A stretch of DNA of 64,000 nt from the NCBI GenBank assembly GCA_035621215.1, contig CP141729.1:2874944-2938943 (forward strand), read 5' to 3'. The stretch is from Oscillospiraceae bacterium MB08-C2-2 (GTDB taxonomy: Bacteria > Bacillota > Clostridia > Oscillospirales > Ruminococcaceae). Below the pieces are notes generated by a model. That model was given only the letters and a program-made list of their open reading frames with translations, made no database searches and was not told where the DNA came from. A program made the translations under genes and the position numbers. Shown here one piece after another: positions 15,328-23,543 of the stretch (position 1 is the stretch's first letter; each line of letters begins with the position of its first letter).

Positions 15328-16683
15328 ATGAGTTCCCAAAAAGCACAGCAAGTATTGGATCAAGTACTGGGGTATATCCAGTCCGACAAGCTCAGCGAGC
15401 AGGATAAAACGCAGCTTGTGCAGGATAGCATCGAAAACTACAACCAGTATATCAACCCGGGCTGGCTGAAATACCGCAAATCGGTCTCCACCAACGAGGC
15501 GTTTGTGGAATGGGAGGATTACGGTTCCTGCTTCACCGATGTGTATGGAGAGGAATTTATCGATTGCCTTGGTGGCTTCGGCATTTACACCTTTGGCCAC
15601 CGGAACCCTGAAATTTTGCAGTATGTGGAATCTCAGCTGCACCGGCAGGCGCTCCACAGCCAAGAGCTGCTGGATCCCCTCCGCGGTTACCTTGCCAAAG
15701 CGATGGCGGAAATCACCCCCGGCGATTTGCAGTATTGCTTCTTTACCAACGGCGGCGCCGAGGCGGTGGAAATGGCCCTCAAGCTGGCTCGCATTGCTTC
15801 CGGCAAGAAATGGTTTATTTCCACCATTGGCGGCTTCCACGGCAAAACCATGGGCGCTATCTCGGTGGGCGGCAAAGCTACTTACCGCACCCCTTACATC
15901 CCCATGGTGCAGCAGGTAAGCCATGTGCGCTACGGCGATATTGACGATTTGCGCAGCACGGTGAAAAAGCTGACCGCTGTCGGCGAGGAAATCGCCGCTG
16001 TGATCATGGAGCCTTTGCAGGGCGAAGCCGGTATCATTCTGCCGCCTCCCGGCTATCTGAAAGAGGTTCGGGCCCTGTGCGACGAATACGGCATCTTCCT
16101 GATTTTTGACGAAATCCAGACCGGTATGGGCCGCACCGGCAGTTACTTCCGCTGTGAGGCAGAGGATGTTGTTCCCGATATCATGACCTACGGCAAGGCT
16201 TTCGGTGGCGGCATTATGCCCATCACCGGCATCATCGCCCGGCCCCATTTGTGGACTGAGGAGCTGGTGGAAAACCCGTGGCTGCTGGGTTCACCCACCT
16301 TTGGCGGCAACCCGCTGGCCTGCTCGGCGGCGCTGGGTGCTATCCAGTTTATGATCAAGCATGATGTTCCCAAGCTGGCCCGGGAGAAGGGCGAATATCT
16401 CATGAAAGGCCTGCGGGCTTTGCAGGAGAAATACCCCTCCATCATCATGGATATACGCGGCATCGGTCTGATGATCGGCGTGGAATTCCCCAAGACCGAC
16501 ATCGGATATTCGGTGGCAAAGGGGATGTTTGCCCGCAAGGTTATGACAGCGGGAACCCTCAACAACGCCACCACCATTCGCTTTGAGCCTGCGGCTACCA
16601 CCAGCTATGAGGATTTTGACAAGGTGCTGACTCGTCTGGACGAGGCATTGGCAGATACCCAGAAGGAATTCGGCTTGGCTTAA
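15328..16683 (+). CDS. patA: Putrescine aminotransferase
   Basis: The ATG at 15328 has a GGAG site upstream. The 451-residue class III aminotransferase follows E. coli PatA/YgjG closely: Val-Asn/Ile-Asn-Pro-Gly-Trp-Leu-Lys-Tyr-Arg-Lys-Ser-Val, Phe-Ile-Asp-Cys-Leu-Gly-Gly-Phe-Gly-Ile, Leu-His-Ser-Gln-Glu-Leu-Leu-Asp-Pro-Leu-Arg, and Ala-Gly-Thr-Leu-Asn-Asn-Ala. The PLP site includes Phe-Asp-Glu-Ile-Gln-Thr-Gly and the Lys of Tyr-Gly-Lys-Ala-Phe-Gly-Gly-Gly. It transfers the amino group of putrescine to 2-oxoglutarate, giving 4-aminobutanal for the upstream dehydrogenase. It is the last gene before a strong terminator. Confidence 0.93.
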   Translation: MSSQKAQQVLDQVLGYIQSDKLSEQDKTQLVQDSIENYNQYINPGWLKYRKSVSTNEAFVEWEDYGSCFTDVYGEEFIDCLGGFGIYTFGHRNPEILQYVESQLHRQALHSQELLDPLRGYLAKAMAEITPGDLQYCFFTNGGAEAVEMALKLARIASGKKWFISTIGGFHGKTMGAISVGGKATYRTPYIPMVQQVSHVRYGDIDDLRSTVKKLTAVGEEIAAVIMEPLQGEAGIILPPPGYLKEVRALCDEYGIFLIFDEIQTGMGRTGSYFRCEAEDVVPDIMTYGKAFGGGIMPITGIIARPHLWTEELVENPWLLGSPTFGGNPLACSAALGAIQFMIKHDVPKLAREKGEYLMKGLRALQEKYPSIIMDIRGIGLMIGVEFPKTDIGYSVAKGMFARKVMTAGTLNNATTIRFEPAATTSYEDFDKVLTRLDEALADTQKEFGLA

Positions 16684-16746
16684 CAAGCCTTTGGTTGCAG
16701 TGGAATAGAAGTAGAGAAAGAGCTCCTTCGGAAAGCCGGCAGTTCG

Positions 16747-16782
16747 AAAACCACCGCAGAAACGATTCAGCGGTGGTTTTCC
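16747..16782 (+). terminator. Terminator of the pot-patA operon
   Basis: An 11-bp perfect stem (16747-16757 with 16770-16780) ends in TTTT. It lies 63 bp after the patA stop. Confidence 0.8.
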
Positions 16783-16813
16783 TGAGCCAAAGGCAGCAGC
16801 TATTCATTCCAAT

Positions 16814-16839
16814 AAAAAAGGGCCGGCATAGGCCGACCC
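16814..16839 (-). terminator. Terminator of the small minus-strand gene
   Basis: On the minus strand an 8-bp stem with one T-G pair and a four-base loop is followed by TTTTTT. It lies 17 bp after the stop of the 59-residue frame at 16856-17035, which supports that frame being a gene. Confidence 0.8.
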
Positions 16840-16855
16840 TTGGTGTATCAAAATA

Positions 16856-17035
16856 TTATGCGGATGGCAGACGCCGATAGTAGCGGCTATCCGGTTGGAA
16901 TCCCCGAGGTGAAGAGGATGTGGAAATTTCACTGGCTGTGTTTTCCCGGATACCGGAAATCCGATCCTTTCTATCAATCTCCTTCCGGTATTTTGGCAGA
17001 CCGCCCAGACTGTCGTTGTTTGCTTGGAAAAGCAT
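16856..17035 (-). CDS. Small basic protein of unknown function (59 aa)
   Basis: ATG 17033-17035 is preceded by AAGGAGG at normal spacing, and the frame is followed by an intrinsic terminator. The protein is hydrophilic and Arg/Ser-rich with a Gly-Gly-Leu-Pro-Lys-Tyr-Arg-Lys-Glu-Ile segment and ends Tyr-Tyr-Arg-Arg-Leu-Pro-Ser-Ala. There is no signal peptide, membrane helix or cysteine. It lies alone between patA and the Lrp gene, facing the pot operon. I do not recognise it. Confidence 0.6.
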   Translation of the reverse strand: MLFQANNDSLGGLPKYRKEIDRKDRISGIRENTASEISTSSSPRGFQPDSRYYRRLPSA

Positions 17036-17383
17036 AATGAACCTCCTTGTTATACGCATTCTCAATCAAGAGTGCGGAGCGAATGAATTATGGATAAAAT
17101 GTGTTTCTGTTTTCTGTTCATGTTGCCAGAATAGCACGAAAGGAATGCGCTGTAAATGGTTTTGAACCGGATACGAAGAAACCAATATAATACCCTTTAT
17201 CGCTTAAAATAATAAAGAGAAAGGCAAGTTTTATTTATTATATTAAGCGTGCAAGAGGCAACAAAAAGAAATATTCCTGCCCATACTTTAGAAAATATAG
17301 CGCTTCGGTTTTGCCCCTCTTGCGTTTGATATGGGGTGCACGCATGGTTAATGCATGGGCAAAAACTACAGGGAGGTTATCGG

Positions 17384-17833
17384 ATGGACACTATTGATGC
17401 AAAAATAATATCAATCCTGCAAAAAAATGCCAGAACCCCTCTCAAACAGATTGCAGAGCAGGTTTATCTTTCATCGCCTGCGGTTTCCGCCCGGATTGAT
17501 ACGCTGGAGAAAAAGGGAATTATCAATGGTTATATGGCGGTGGTGGATCATTTGCAGTTGGGTTATCATATAACCGCCTTTATCAATCTGGAGATGACCC
17601 CCAAGCAAAAGCCGGAATTTTATCCGTTTATCCGCAAATATCCCAATGTTTTGGAATGCAACTGTGTTACGGGAATGTATTCCATGCTGATCAAGGTGGC
17701 CTTCAGAAGCACCATGGAGCTGGATACCTTTATTGGCCGCCTTCAGCATTTTGGCAACACCTCCACCCAGATTGTATTTTCCACCTCGGTTTTTCCCCGG
17801 GGCATTGAGATCGCCCCGGACGACTGCACCTAA
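17384..17833 (+). CDS. Lrp/AsnC family transcriptional regulator
   Basis: The start is ATG 17384 behind GGGAGG. The 149 residues show an N-terminal winged helix (Ile-Asp-Ala-Lys-Ile-Ile-x-x-Leu-Gln-Lys-Asn-Ala-Arg, then Leu-Ser-x-x-Ala-Val-Ser-Ala-Arg-Ile) and a RAM-type effector domain with Cys-Val-Thr-Gly-Met-Tyr. Such proteins sense amino acids or related amines. An upstream dyad (17251-17258 with 17317-17324) in the AT-rich leader could be an operator. It lies between two aminotransferase units and may regulate them (inference). Confidence 0.9.
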   Translation: MDTIDAKIISILQKNARTPLKQIAEQVYLSSPAVSARIDTLEKKGIINGYMAVVDHLQLGYHITAFINLEMTPKQKPEFYPFIRKYPNVLECNCVTGMYSMLIKVAFRSTMELDTFIGRLQHFGNTSTQIVFSTSVFPRGIEIAPDDCT

Positions 17834-17913
17834 GTCTTTCTTTTTTCCTGCGCAAATGGTATGCTGATCATACAGGCTGCTTTGCACAAAGCCTTGGATA
17901 AAGGAGGCCGCTT

Positions 17914-18384
17914 ATGTTCAGGATATTATTTGTCTGCCACGGCAACATTTGCCGTTCCCCTATGGCAGAATTTGTAATGAAGGATATGGTGGAAAAACAG
18001 GGGTTGGAGGATCAGTTTTCCATTGCCTCGGCTGCCACCAGCCGGGAGGAGTTGGGTAACCCGGTGCATCGTGGAACCCAAGCCAAGCTAAGAGAGTGTG
18101 GTATTTCCACCAAAGGGAAATACGCTACCCAGCTGACCAAGCAGGATTATTCCCAATACGATTACCTGATCGGAATGGATAGCCGCAATGTTGCCAATAT
18201 GCATAGAATTGTCGGTGAAGACCCGGAGCACAAGATTTTCCGTCTGCTGGATCTTTCCCACCAGCCACGGGATATTGCCGACCCATGGTATACCGGCGAT
18301 TTTGATGCTACCTACGCAGATGTAACAGAGGGCTGCGAACTTCTGCTGGATTTTGTGCTGAAAAAGAACCCTTTAATGCATTAG
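17914..18384 (+). CDS. Low-molecular-weight protein tyrosine phosphatase
   Basis: The catalytic P-loop Cys-His-Gly-Asn-Ile-Cys-Arg-Ser lies at residues 8-15 and the general-acid loop Asp-Pro-Trp-Tyr-Thr-Gly near 125. The length of 156 residues is standard. Such enzymes dephosphorylate tyrosine or, as in the YwlE branch, arginine. Residue 9 position within the loop does not settle which. It is 80 bp after the Lrp gene, in the same direction. Confidence 0.92.
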   Translation: MFRILFVCHGNICRSPMAEFVMKDMVEKQGLEDQFSIASAATSREELGNPVHRGTQAKLRECGISTKGKYATQLTKQDYSQYDYLIGMDSRNVANMHRIVGEDPEHKIFRLLDLSHQPRDIADPWYTGDFDATYADVTEGCELLLDFVLKKNPLMH

Positions 18385-18518
18385 ATAAAAGCGGATGATT
18401 AAAATCCCTGCATAGTTTTTGAAGAAGCACAAAGGCGTGTATTACCAAGGGGGTAATGCACGCTTTTTCTTATTTTCGTGAAAAACCAATTCTACTTTTT
18501 AAAAAGGAGAGACCTAAA

Positions 18519-19871
18519 ATGCTGATGGAGGAACTGCCCAGAATTATTACAGAAACGGTTCCCGGCCCCAAGGCCAGCGCCATTATTGAGAGAAGAGCCA
18601 AGGCCACGCCGGCAGCCCTCCGCTGCCTGTATCCCTGTGTGATCAATCGGGGCGAAGGTGCAATGGTAGAGGACGTGGACGGCAACTATTTTCTGGATTG
18701 GATTGGCGGTGTGGGTGTTCTCAATCTGGGTTATTCAAGGCCGGAAGTAGTGAAGGCCGTGCAGGAGCAGGCAGAGCGGTATTTTCACTGTATGCTCAAC
18801 ATTGTCACCCACGAAGGCTACATTGAGCTGGCGGAAAAAATCAACTCCATTGCCCCTGTTCGTGGAGAAAAGAAGCAGACCTTTTTTGTCAACAGCGGGG
18901 CAGAGGCTGTGGAAAATGCTGTGAAGGTGGCCAAAGCTTATACAAAGCGCCCCAATATCATTGTTTTCACGGGGGCTTTTCATGGAAGAACCACCCTTGC
19001 CATGGCCATGACTGCCAAAAAAGCCTATGCCAAGGATATGGGATCGCTTCCTGGCGGGGTTTTTCGTGCACCTTATCCCTATCTTTACCGCAAGCCCACA
19101 GGCATGACCGATCAACAGGCCATTGATTACTGCATTGAGAAGCTTCGGGATGTTTTTGAAGAAGCAACCCCTGCAGATCAGGTGGCCGCCATTGTTTTTG
19201 AGCCTGTACAGGGTGAAGGCGGCTTCATTCCGGCGCCGTTGGAATGGGTGCGGGAGGTTCGCAAAATATGCGATGAATACGGCATCCTGATGGTTGCAGA
19301 TGAAGTGCAGAACGGCTTTTGCAGAACCGGCCGCATGTTTGCCTCCTGTGAATGGGCTGAGGGCGGTTTTGCTCCCGATATCATCACCATGGCCAAATCC
19401 ATTGCGGCCGGGCTTCCTCTTGGAGCGGTCTGCGCTCGGGCGGAAATCATGGATGGTGTGCCTGCCGGTGTCATCGGAGGAACCTATGGCGGCAACCCCC
19501 TTGCCTGCGCCGCCAGCCTGAAAACCATTGAAATCATGGAAAAAGAGGACTATGCCGGCAAAGCCAGAGCCATTGGGGATAAGCTGAAAAGCGTATACGA
19601 GGGCTTGAAAGCACAATACCCGGTGATCGGCGATGTAAGAGGCTTGGGAGCTATGGTGGGCGTTGAGATTGTCAAGGACCCCATAACCAAGGAGCCTTAC
19701 CCCGAGCTGGTCAACCGGCTCATGGCCTATTGCGCTCAGCATGGGCTTCTCATCGAGAATGCGGGCCGATATGGGAATGTCCTCCGCTTTCTTGCGCCGC
19801 TCATCATTACACCGAAGCAGCTGGATGCAGGTCTTGCCATTGTGGAGAATGCGCTGCAGGAATGTCAATAA
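18519..19871 (+). CDS. gabT: Class III aminotransferase, probable GABA aminotransferase
   Basis: ATG 18519 follows AAAAGGAGAG. The 450-residue protein has the PLP-fold motifs Asn-Ser-Gly-Ala-Glu-Ala-Val-Glu-Asn-Ala, Gly-Ala-Phe-His-Gly-Arg-Thr, Glu-Pro-Val-Gln-Gly-Glu-Gly-Gly, Ala-Asp-Glu-Val-Gln-Asn-Gly-Phe and the PLP Lys in Met-Ala-Lys-Ser-Ile-Ala-Ala-Gly-Leu-Pro. These fit 4-aminobutyrate transaminase. With the agu, pat and dehydrogenase genes it would carry GABA on to succinate semialdehyde. No semialdehyde dehydrogenase lies beside it. Ornithine or other omega-amino acids are alternative substrates. Confidence 0.82.
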   Translation: MLMEELPRIITETVPGPKASAIIERRAKATPAALRCLYPCVINRGEGAMVEDVDGNYFLDWIGGVGVLNLGYSRPEVVKAVQEQAERYFHCMLNIVTHEGYIELAEKINSIAPVRGEKKQTFFVNSGAEAVENAVKVAKAYTKRPNIIVFTGAFHGRTTLAMAMTAKKAYAKDMGSLPGGVFRAPYPYLYRKPTGMTDQQAIDYCIEKLRDVFEEATPADQVAAIVFEPVQGEGGFIPAPLEWVREVRKICDEYGILMVADEVQNGFCRTGRMFASCEWAEGGFAPDIITMAKSIAAGLPLGAVCARAEIMDGVPAGVIGGTYGGNPLACAASLKTIEIMEKEDYAGKARAIGDKLKSVYEGLKAQYPVIGDVRGLGAMVGVEIVKDPITKEPYPELVNRLMAYCAQHGLLIENAGRYGNVLRFLAPLIITPKQLDAGLAIVENALQECQ

Positions 19872-19903
19872 CCCCAATGTCAACCAGCTCGAATAAAATG
19901 GAA

Positions 19904-19942
19904 ATGCCCCTGCCTACAGCGTCAAGCTGCCGACAGGGGCAT
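19904..19942 (+). terminator. Terminator between convergent genes
   Basis: A 9-bp perfect stem (19904-19912 with 19934-19942) with a long loop lies between the gabT-like gene and the minus-strand rhomboid-like gene. It could serve both. Confidence 0.6.
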
Positions 19943-19954
19943 ATGTTTTATGAA

Positions 19955-20620
19955 CTAATAGTTAAAGGGATTGTCACGGTTCTGCTGGCGGAATTTCCGG
20001 CGAGCGGGGCCGTATTTTCTGCGGGTCTGGAAGCGCCGCCAGATATCGGGGCCAAAAAAGACAAAGAAATGCACCATAGACATCAAAATGGCAGCACGGG
20101 AAGACCAACCGCCGAAGATAAAGGATAAGGCGAAGAGGCCCCAATCCAGATAGGCCAGATATTTTACCTTGAGGGGGAAGAGGAAGAAAACCCGCACCTC
20201 AAAATCCGGAAAGAGCTGGGCAAAAGCCAGAAACAGTGAAAGGTTCAGGTAGGTATTGTCGCCGATGCCGCTGATAAATCCGGCTATAATGGCTCCCACA
20301 GCGCCCAGGAGGTAATAAACGGTAAAATAGAACCGCCCCCATGTATCCTCCAGCGAGTTGCCGATAAAATAAAAGAAATAGAGCGAAATGAGCACCAGCA
20401 GGAAGGAACTGCTCACAGGAGGCAAAAACAAAAAAGTAACAACCCGCCAGATTTGCCCGGAAAGAATAAGCGGCCGGGAAAAATAAAGATACTGGTAAAT
20501 GGGAATATTCAGAATCCATTGGGTAAGATAAATGGCCAGCATAGTCACCGTCACATAAATCATCAGGCTGTCAATGCCATAGCGGCCCCATTTTCGATTC
20601 AGTCGATTAAGCCAGTTCAT
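19955..20620 (-). CDS. Rhomboid-like membrane protein without visible catalytic residues
   Basis: The 221-residue protein has about six hydrophobic segments in a rhomboid-like layout, with Trp-Arg-Val-Val-Thr-Phe-Leu-Phe-Leu-Pro after the first helix. This corresponds to the conserved rhomboid W-R-x-x-T-x-x-F segment. The loop-4 helix where active rhomboids have Gly-x-Ser-Gly reads Gly-Ala-Val-Gly-Ala-Ile-Ile-Ala-Gly, and the catalytic His region reads without an Ala-His-x-x-Gly. It is therefore probably a proteolytically dead rhomboid relative (derlin or iRhom-like principle). The C-terminal tail is strongly basic. It is transcribed alone. Confidence 0.75.
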   Translation of the reverse strand: MNWLNRLNRKWGRYGIDSLMIYVTVTMLAIYLTQWILNIPIYQYLYFSRPLILSGQIWRVVTFLFLPPVSSSFLLVLISLYFFYFIGNSLEDTWGRFYFTVYYLLGAVGAIIAGFISGIGDNTYLNLSLFLAFAQLFPDFEVRVFFLFPLKVKYLAYLDWGLFALSFIFGGWSSRAAILMSMVHFFVFFGPDIWRRFQTRRKYGPARRKFRQQNRDNPFNY

Positions 20621-20943
20621 ACAATGTCATCTCCCTAGGTCAGGTTTCCTTTTTTATAAGTATTGCCTTGCAATCGGCCCGCCAATCAGTTGGTATGCAT
20701 GGGCAGGGAGCTTAAAGGCAAGTTATATGCGAATTAAACTAAATTGTACCACAGCTCTTGGCCGAAAACAAGATAACAGCGCCCAGACAGCAGGATATTA
20801 AGGAAATGGACATATTTGGGCCTTCCCCTTGCAACATCCCCCGAAAAAGCACGCAAAAACTCAGTCCTTCCGCTGAGGGAAGGGCCTGCTTTTCCTGATA
20901 ATTTGGAGGAAAATACAAAGAATTGAAAATGAAGGATAAATCA

Positions 20944-20972
20944 TTGCATTGCAAGAATGCTTATGCTATGAT
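20944..20972 (+). promoter_or_regulatory. Promoter for the M28 peptidase gene
   Basis: TTGCAT (20944-20949) and TATGAT (20967-20972) are 17 bp apart, about 45 bp before the ATG at 21019. The rest of 20621-20943 holds no gene I can support. Confidence 0.55.
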
Positions 20973-21018
20973 TCGTCTTGCACAAATTCTGTGCAACAAT
21001 TTGAAAGGATGTTGATAA

Positions 21019-23181
21019 ATGAAAAAGCTTCTACAATGCATGGCATTGACCACAGCCCTGCTGCTTGTGCTCACCTCGTGCGGCACCCAAGGCAAGCAGG
21101 AAGAACCCAAAGAGGTGCAGACCCAGGCGCTGACACTGGCCCAAGCGCAGGATACCTTTTTGCAGAATGTGGATGTAGACTACTCCTTCGCGCTGGCGAA
21201 AAAAATGGAAGAAATCCGATCCAACAAGGCGCTTGGCTACCGCACCGCAGGCTCACAGGCCGAGCTTGAAACAGGCGATATGCTCAAGGCCGAAATGGAA
21301 GCCATTGGCCTTTCCGACGTTACCAAGGATGCATTCACACTGGATACCTGGACTTTTGAAACAGCACAGCTTACTTATCCCACAGCCGACGGTACAGAAA
21401 AAACCGTGGAGCTGGGTGGGTATCAAACCAATTTTAGCACAGGCGACCCCAAAACCTACACCATTGTTGATGGCGGTCAGGGGACAGAGGCAGACCTGAA
21501 AGAGCTGGATGTAAAAGATAAGCTGGTGCTGATTGATATAAACCAGCGGGAAAACTGGTGGATTAATTATCCCGCTTACGAAGCCTCACTGCATGGCGCC
21601 GCCGCAGTGGTTGCCGCTCAAAATAGCGGTTACGCTGAAATCAGCGGCGATGCCCTCAATGCGCAGGATATTTGCGGCCCGGAGGATGCCCCGGCCTTCT
21701 CAATCAGCCGCAACGATGCCAATGCCATTCGGGCCATCATGCAGGCACAAAATGTCAAAGAAATCACCGTCACCCTCAACGCCAAAAGCAAGGTGGAGCG
21801 GGATGGCACATCCTATAATATTGTGGGCACCATCCCCGGTAAAGACCCGGATTCCATCGTGCTGATGAGTGCACATTACGATTCCTACTTTGCGGGTTTT
21901 CAGGATGACAATGCCGCAATTGCCCTCATGATGGGGATCGCCAAGGCTATGGTGCAAAGCGGCTACCAGCCCGAGAAAACACTGGTGTTCTGTGCCATGG
22001 CGGCCGAAGAATGGGGTGTGGCCAACACCCGTTACGATTGGTCTACCGGTGCTTATAACCAAATCTTCCGCAATCGGCCCGAGTGGGTGGGCAAGGTGGT
22101 GGCGGATATTAACTTTGAGCTGCCCGCTATGAACGAAGGAGAAACCGATCAGATTCGCACCTCCTATGAGCTGAAAACCTTTATTGAGGAATTCAAAAGC
22201 GTTGTTCCGGCTGTAGAGGGCGTGTTTCCCGGCGGAATCGAGACAATTGTTCCCATTCAAACATGGTCGGATGATTTCTCTCTTTCCATTGCCGGTGTCC
22301 CTTCTTCGGTCACGGCTCTGCGGGGCGGCTTTGCCCAAACTCATTATCACAGTCAATTTGATAATGAGGATACCTACAGCAAAGAAGCCTTTTTGTTCCA
22401 CCATAATATGTATGGATTGCTGATGCTGGCTTATGACCGCTGTGCCATATCGCCGCTGGATTTTTTCACCCGCCTGAATGCCTTGCGGGAAAGCTTGAAT
22501 TCTGAGCTGCTTTCTGCCGCGAAGCTTGAGGGAGGCGCCTCTGCCGCCGAAGCGCTGACCAGTGCGCTGGATCAGGCAGACAGTGCCGCACAGGCCGCTT
22601 GGGCCAAGGTGAAAGAAACCAATCAGGCCTATCTGGCCGCTTTGGATGCCGGTGATGAGGCCAAGGCAGCTGAGCTGTATACCCAAAGCCGTACCCGCAA
22701 TGCACAGGCCCTTGCCGCCTTTAAATATGCCGAGGATCAGCTTGTGCGCCTGACATGGGAGGATGTTTCCATTTTCCCCCACGAGCACAGCCAAAACAAC
22801 CTGCAGGCTCTGGATGCGACTATTGCGGCACTGGAAAGCGGCGATGCAACCACCCCACTGGATGAATACCTCTATTTGGTTGACAACAACTGGTATGCCT
22901 ATGACTGGAGCCGCCAAACCTACAATTACTTCACGGATTATGCGCTGAATCAGCCTGCCGACCGTCTGATGTGGGGTGCAGGCCGCCTGCAGGGGCATGT
23001 AGACCTCTTTGATTTGATTCGCTCCCTGATGGAAAAAGGCGACGGCGCAGACTATACCCGAGAGCTGGAGACTCTCAAAGCGGCACGCAGCAGCGAGAGC
23101 GAAAACCTTGTGCAGCAAGTCTCTCAGGAGCTGGCCGCTTTGGAAGGGCTTACCGCACGGCTCTCGGAAATGGCCCAATAA
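21019..23181 (+). CDS. Secreted M28-family metallopeptidase lipoprotein
   Basis: The 720-residue precursor begins with a signal peptide and a lipobox ending Thr-Ser-Cys. A PA-like region covers roughly residues 130-260. The M28 zinc site is visible: His286 (Ser-Ala-His-Tyr-Asp), Asp296/Asp297 (Gln-Asp-Asp-Asn-Ala), Glu330-Glu331 (Ala-Ala-Glu-Glu-Trp-Gly) and His442/His444 (Thr-His-Tyr-His-Ser). A C-terminal helical region of about 250 residues rich in Ala, Glu and Leu follows and is not part of the peptidase core. It probably acts outside the membrane on peptides as an aminopeptidase. Its TAA stop is also the first bases of structured repeat R1. Confidence 0.88.
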   Translation: MKKLLQCMALTTALLLVLTSCGTQGKQEEPKEVQTQALTLAQAQDTFLQNVDVDYSFALAKKMEEIRSNKALGYRTAGSQAELETGDMLKAEMEAIGLSDVTKDAFTLDTWTFETAQLTYPTADGTEKTVELGGYQTNFSTGDPKTYTIVDGGQGTEADLKELDVKDKLVLIDINQRENWWINYPAYEASLHGAAAVVAAQNSGYAEISGDALNAQDICGPEDAPAFSISRNDANAIRAIMQAQNVKEITVTLNAKSKVERDGTSYNIVGTIPGKDPDSIVLMSAHYDSYFAGFQDDNAAIALMMGIAKAMVQSGYQPEKTLVFCAMAAEEWGVANTRYDWSTGAYNQIFRNRPEWVGKVVADINFELPAMNEGETDQIRTSYELKTFIEEFKSVVPAVEGVFPGGIETIVPIQTWSDDFSLSIAGVPSSVTALRGGFAQTHYHSQFDNEDTYSKEAFLFHHNMYGLLMLAYDRCAISPLDFFTRLNALRESLNSELLSAAKLEGGASAAEALTSALDQADSAAQAAWAKVKETNQAYLAALDAGDEAKAAELYTQSRTRNAQALAAFKYAEDQLVRLTWEDVSIFPHEHSQNNLQALDATIAALESGDATTPLDEYLYLVDNNWYAYDWSRQTYNYFTDYALNQPADRLMWGAGRLQGHVDLFDLIRSLMEKGDGADYTRELETLKAARSSESENLVQQVSQELAALEGLTARLSEMAQ

Positions 23182-23442
23182 TGTCCACTGAACAAGTGCG
23201 CTTTGCGAAGCGCATTTGCAAACAGAGCAATTTTCGCTCTGTTTGACGGCAAAACAGGCTTGATTTGCCGTTTCAGAACCATTGATTGACTGCCTGAAAA
23301 GATTGGCGGACACACGCTGCCAATCTTTTGTGCAAGGTTTTTTGCCATATTCGGAGAAAAACCTTGTACCTAAACAATTCAAAAATACCGTCAGAGTATT
23401 GCTGTTGTTACGTTTTTGAATTGTTTAGCAGACATTAAATAA
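23179..23442 (+). repeat. Structured repeat R1, copy A
   Basis: This 264-bp element is about 89% identical, by hand alignment, to the reverse complement of 61860-62122. It begins at the TAA stop of the upstream peptidase gene. It is a string of hairpins: 23198-23214 region, AAACAGAGC/GCTCTGTTT (23219-23243), ACGGCAAA/TTTGCCGT, an 11-bp stem AAAAGATTGGC/GCCAATCTTTT (23297-23329), CAAGGTTTTT/GAAAAACCTTG and a 15-bp stem TAAACAATTCAAAAA with its complement (23371-23427). The ends form an imperfect 15-bp inverted repeat (12 of 15). Stem changes between copies are compensatory. Confidence 0.85.
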
Positions 23443-23498
23443 CCTTGCCCAGTTTTTAAGATCATAATAGAAGATTTAACCTTGGTGCGTATACGAAA

Positions 23499-23541
23499 GA
23501 ATCCCCCAGAATGCTTGCCAGCATTCTGGGGGATTCGCTGT
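23499..23541 (-). terminator. Strong hairpin after the rpiR gene
   Basis: A 16-bp perfect stem (23499-23514 with 23521-23536) with a six-base loop lies just past the rpiR stop. It is followed by T runs on both strands (GCTGTTTTT on plus, TTTCG on minus), so it may terminate from either side. Confidence 0.75.
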
Positions 23542-23543
23542 TT

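Noticed and set aside
21700-23382. Long open frame of 560 codons on the minus strand
   Set aside because: It is antisense to the M28 peptidase gene, whose zinc motifs and signal peptide are unmistakable. The antisense frame has no ribosome site and no recognisable domain.
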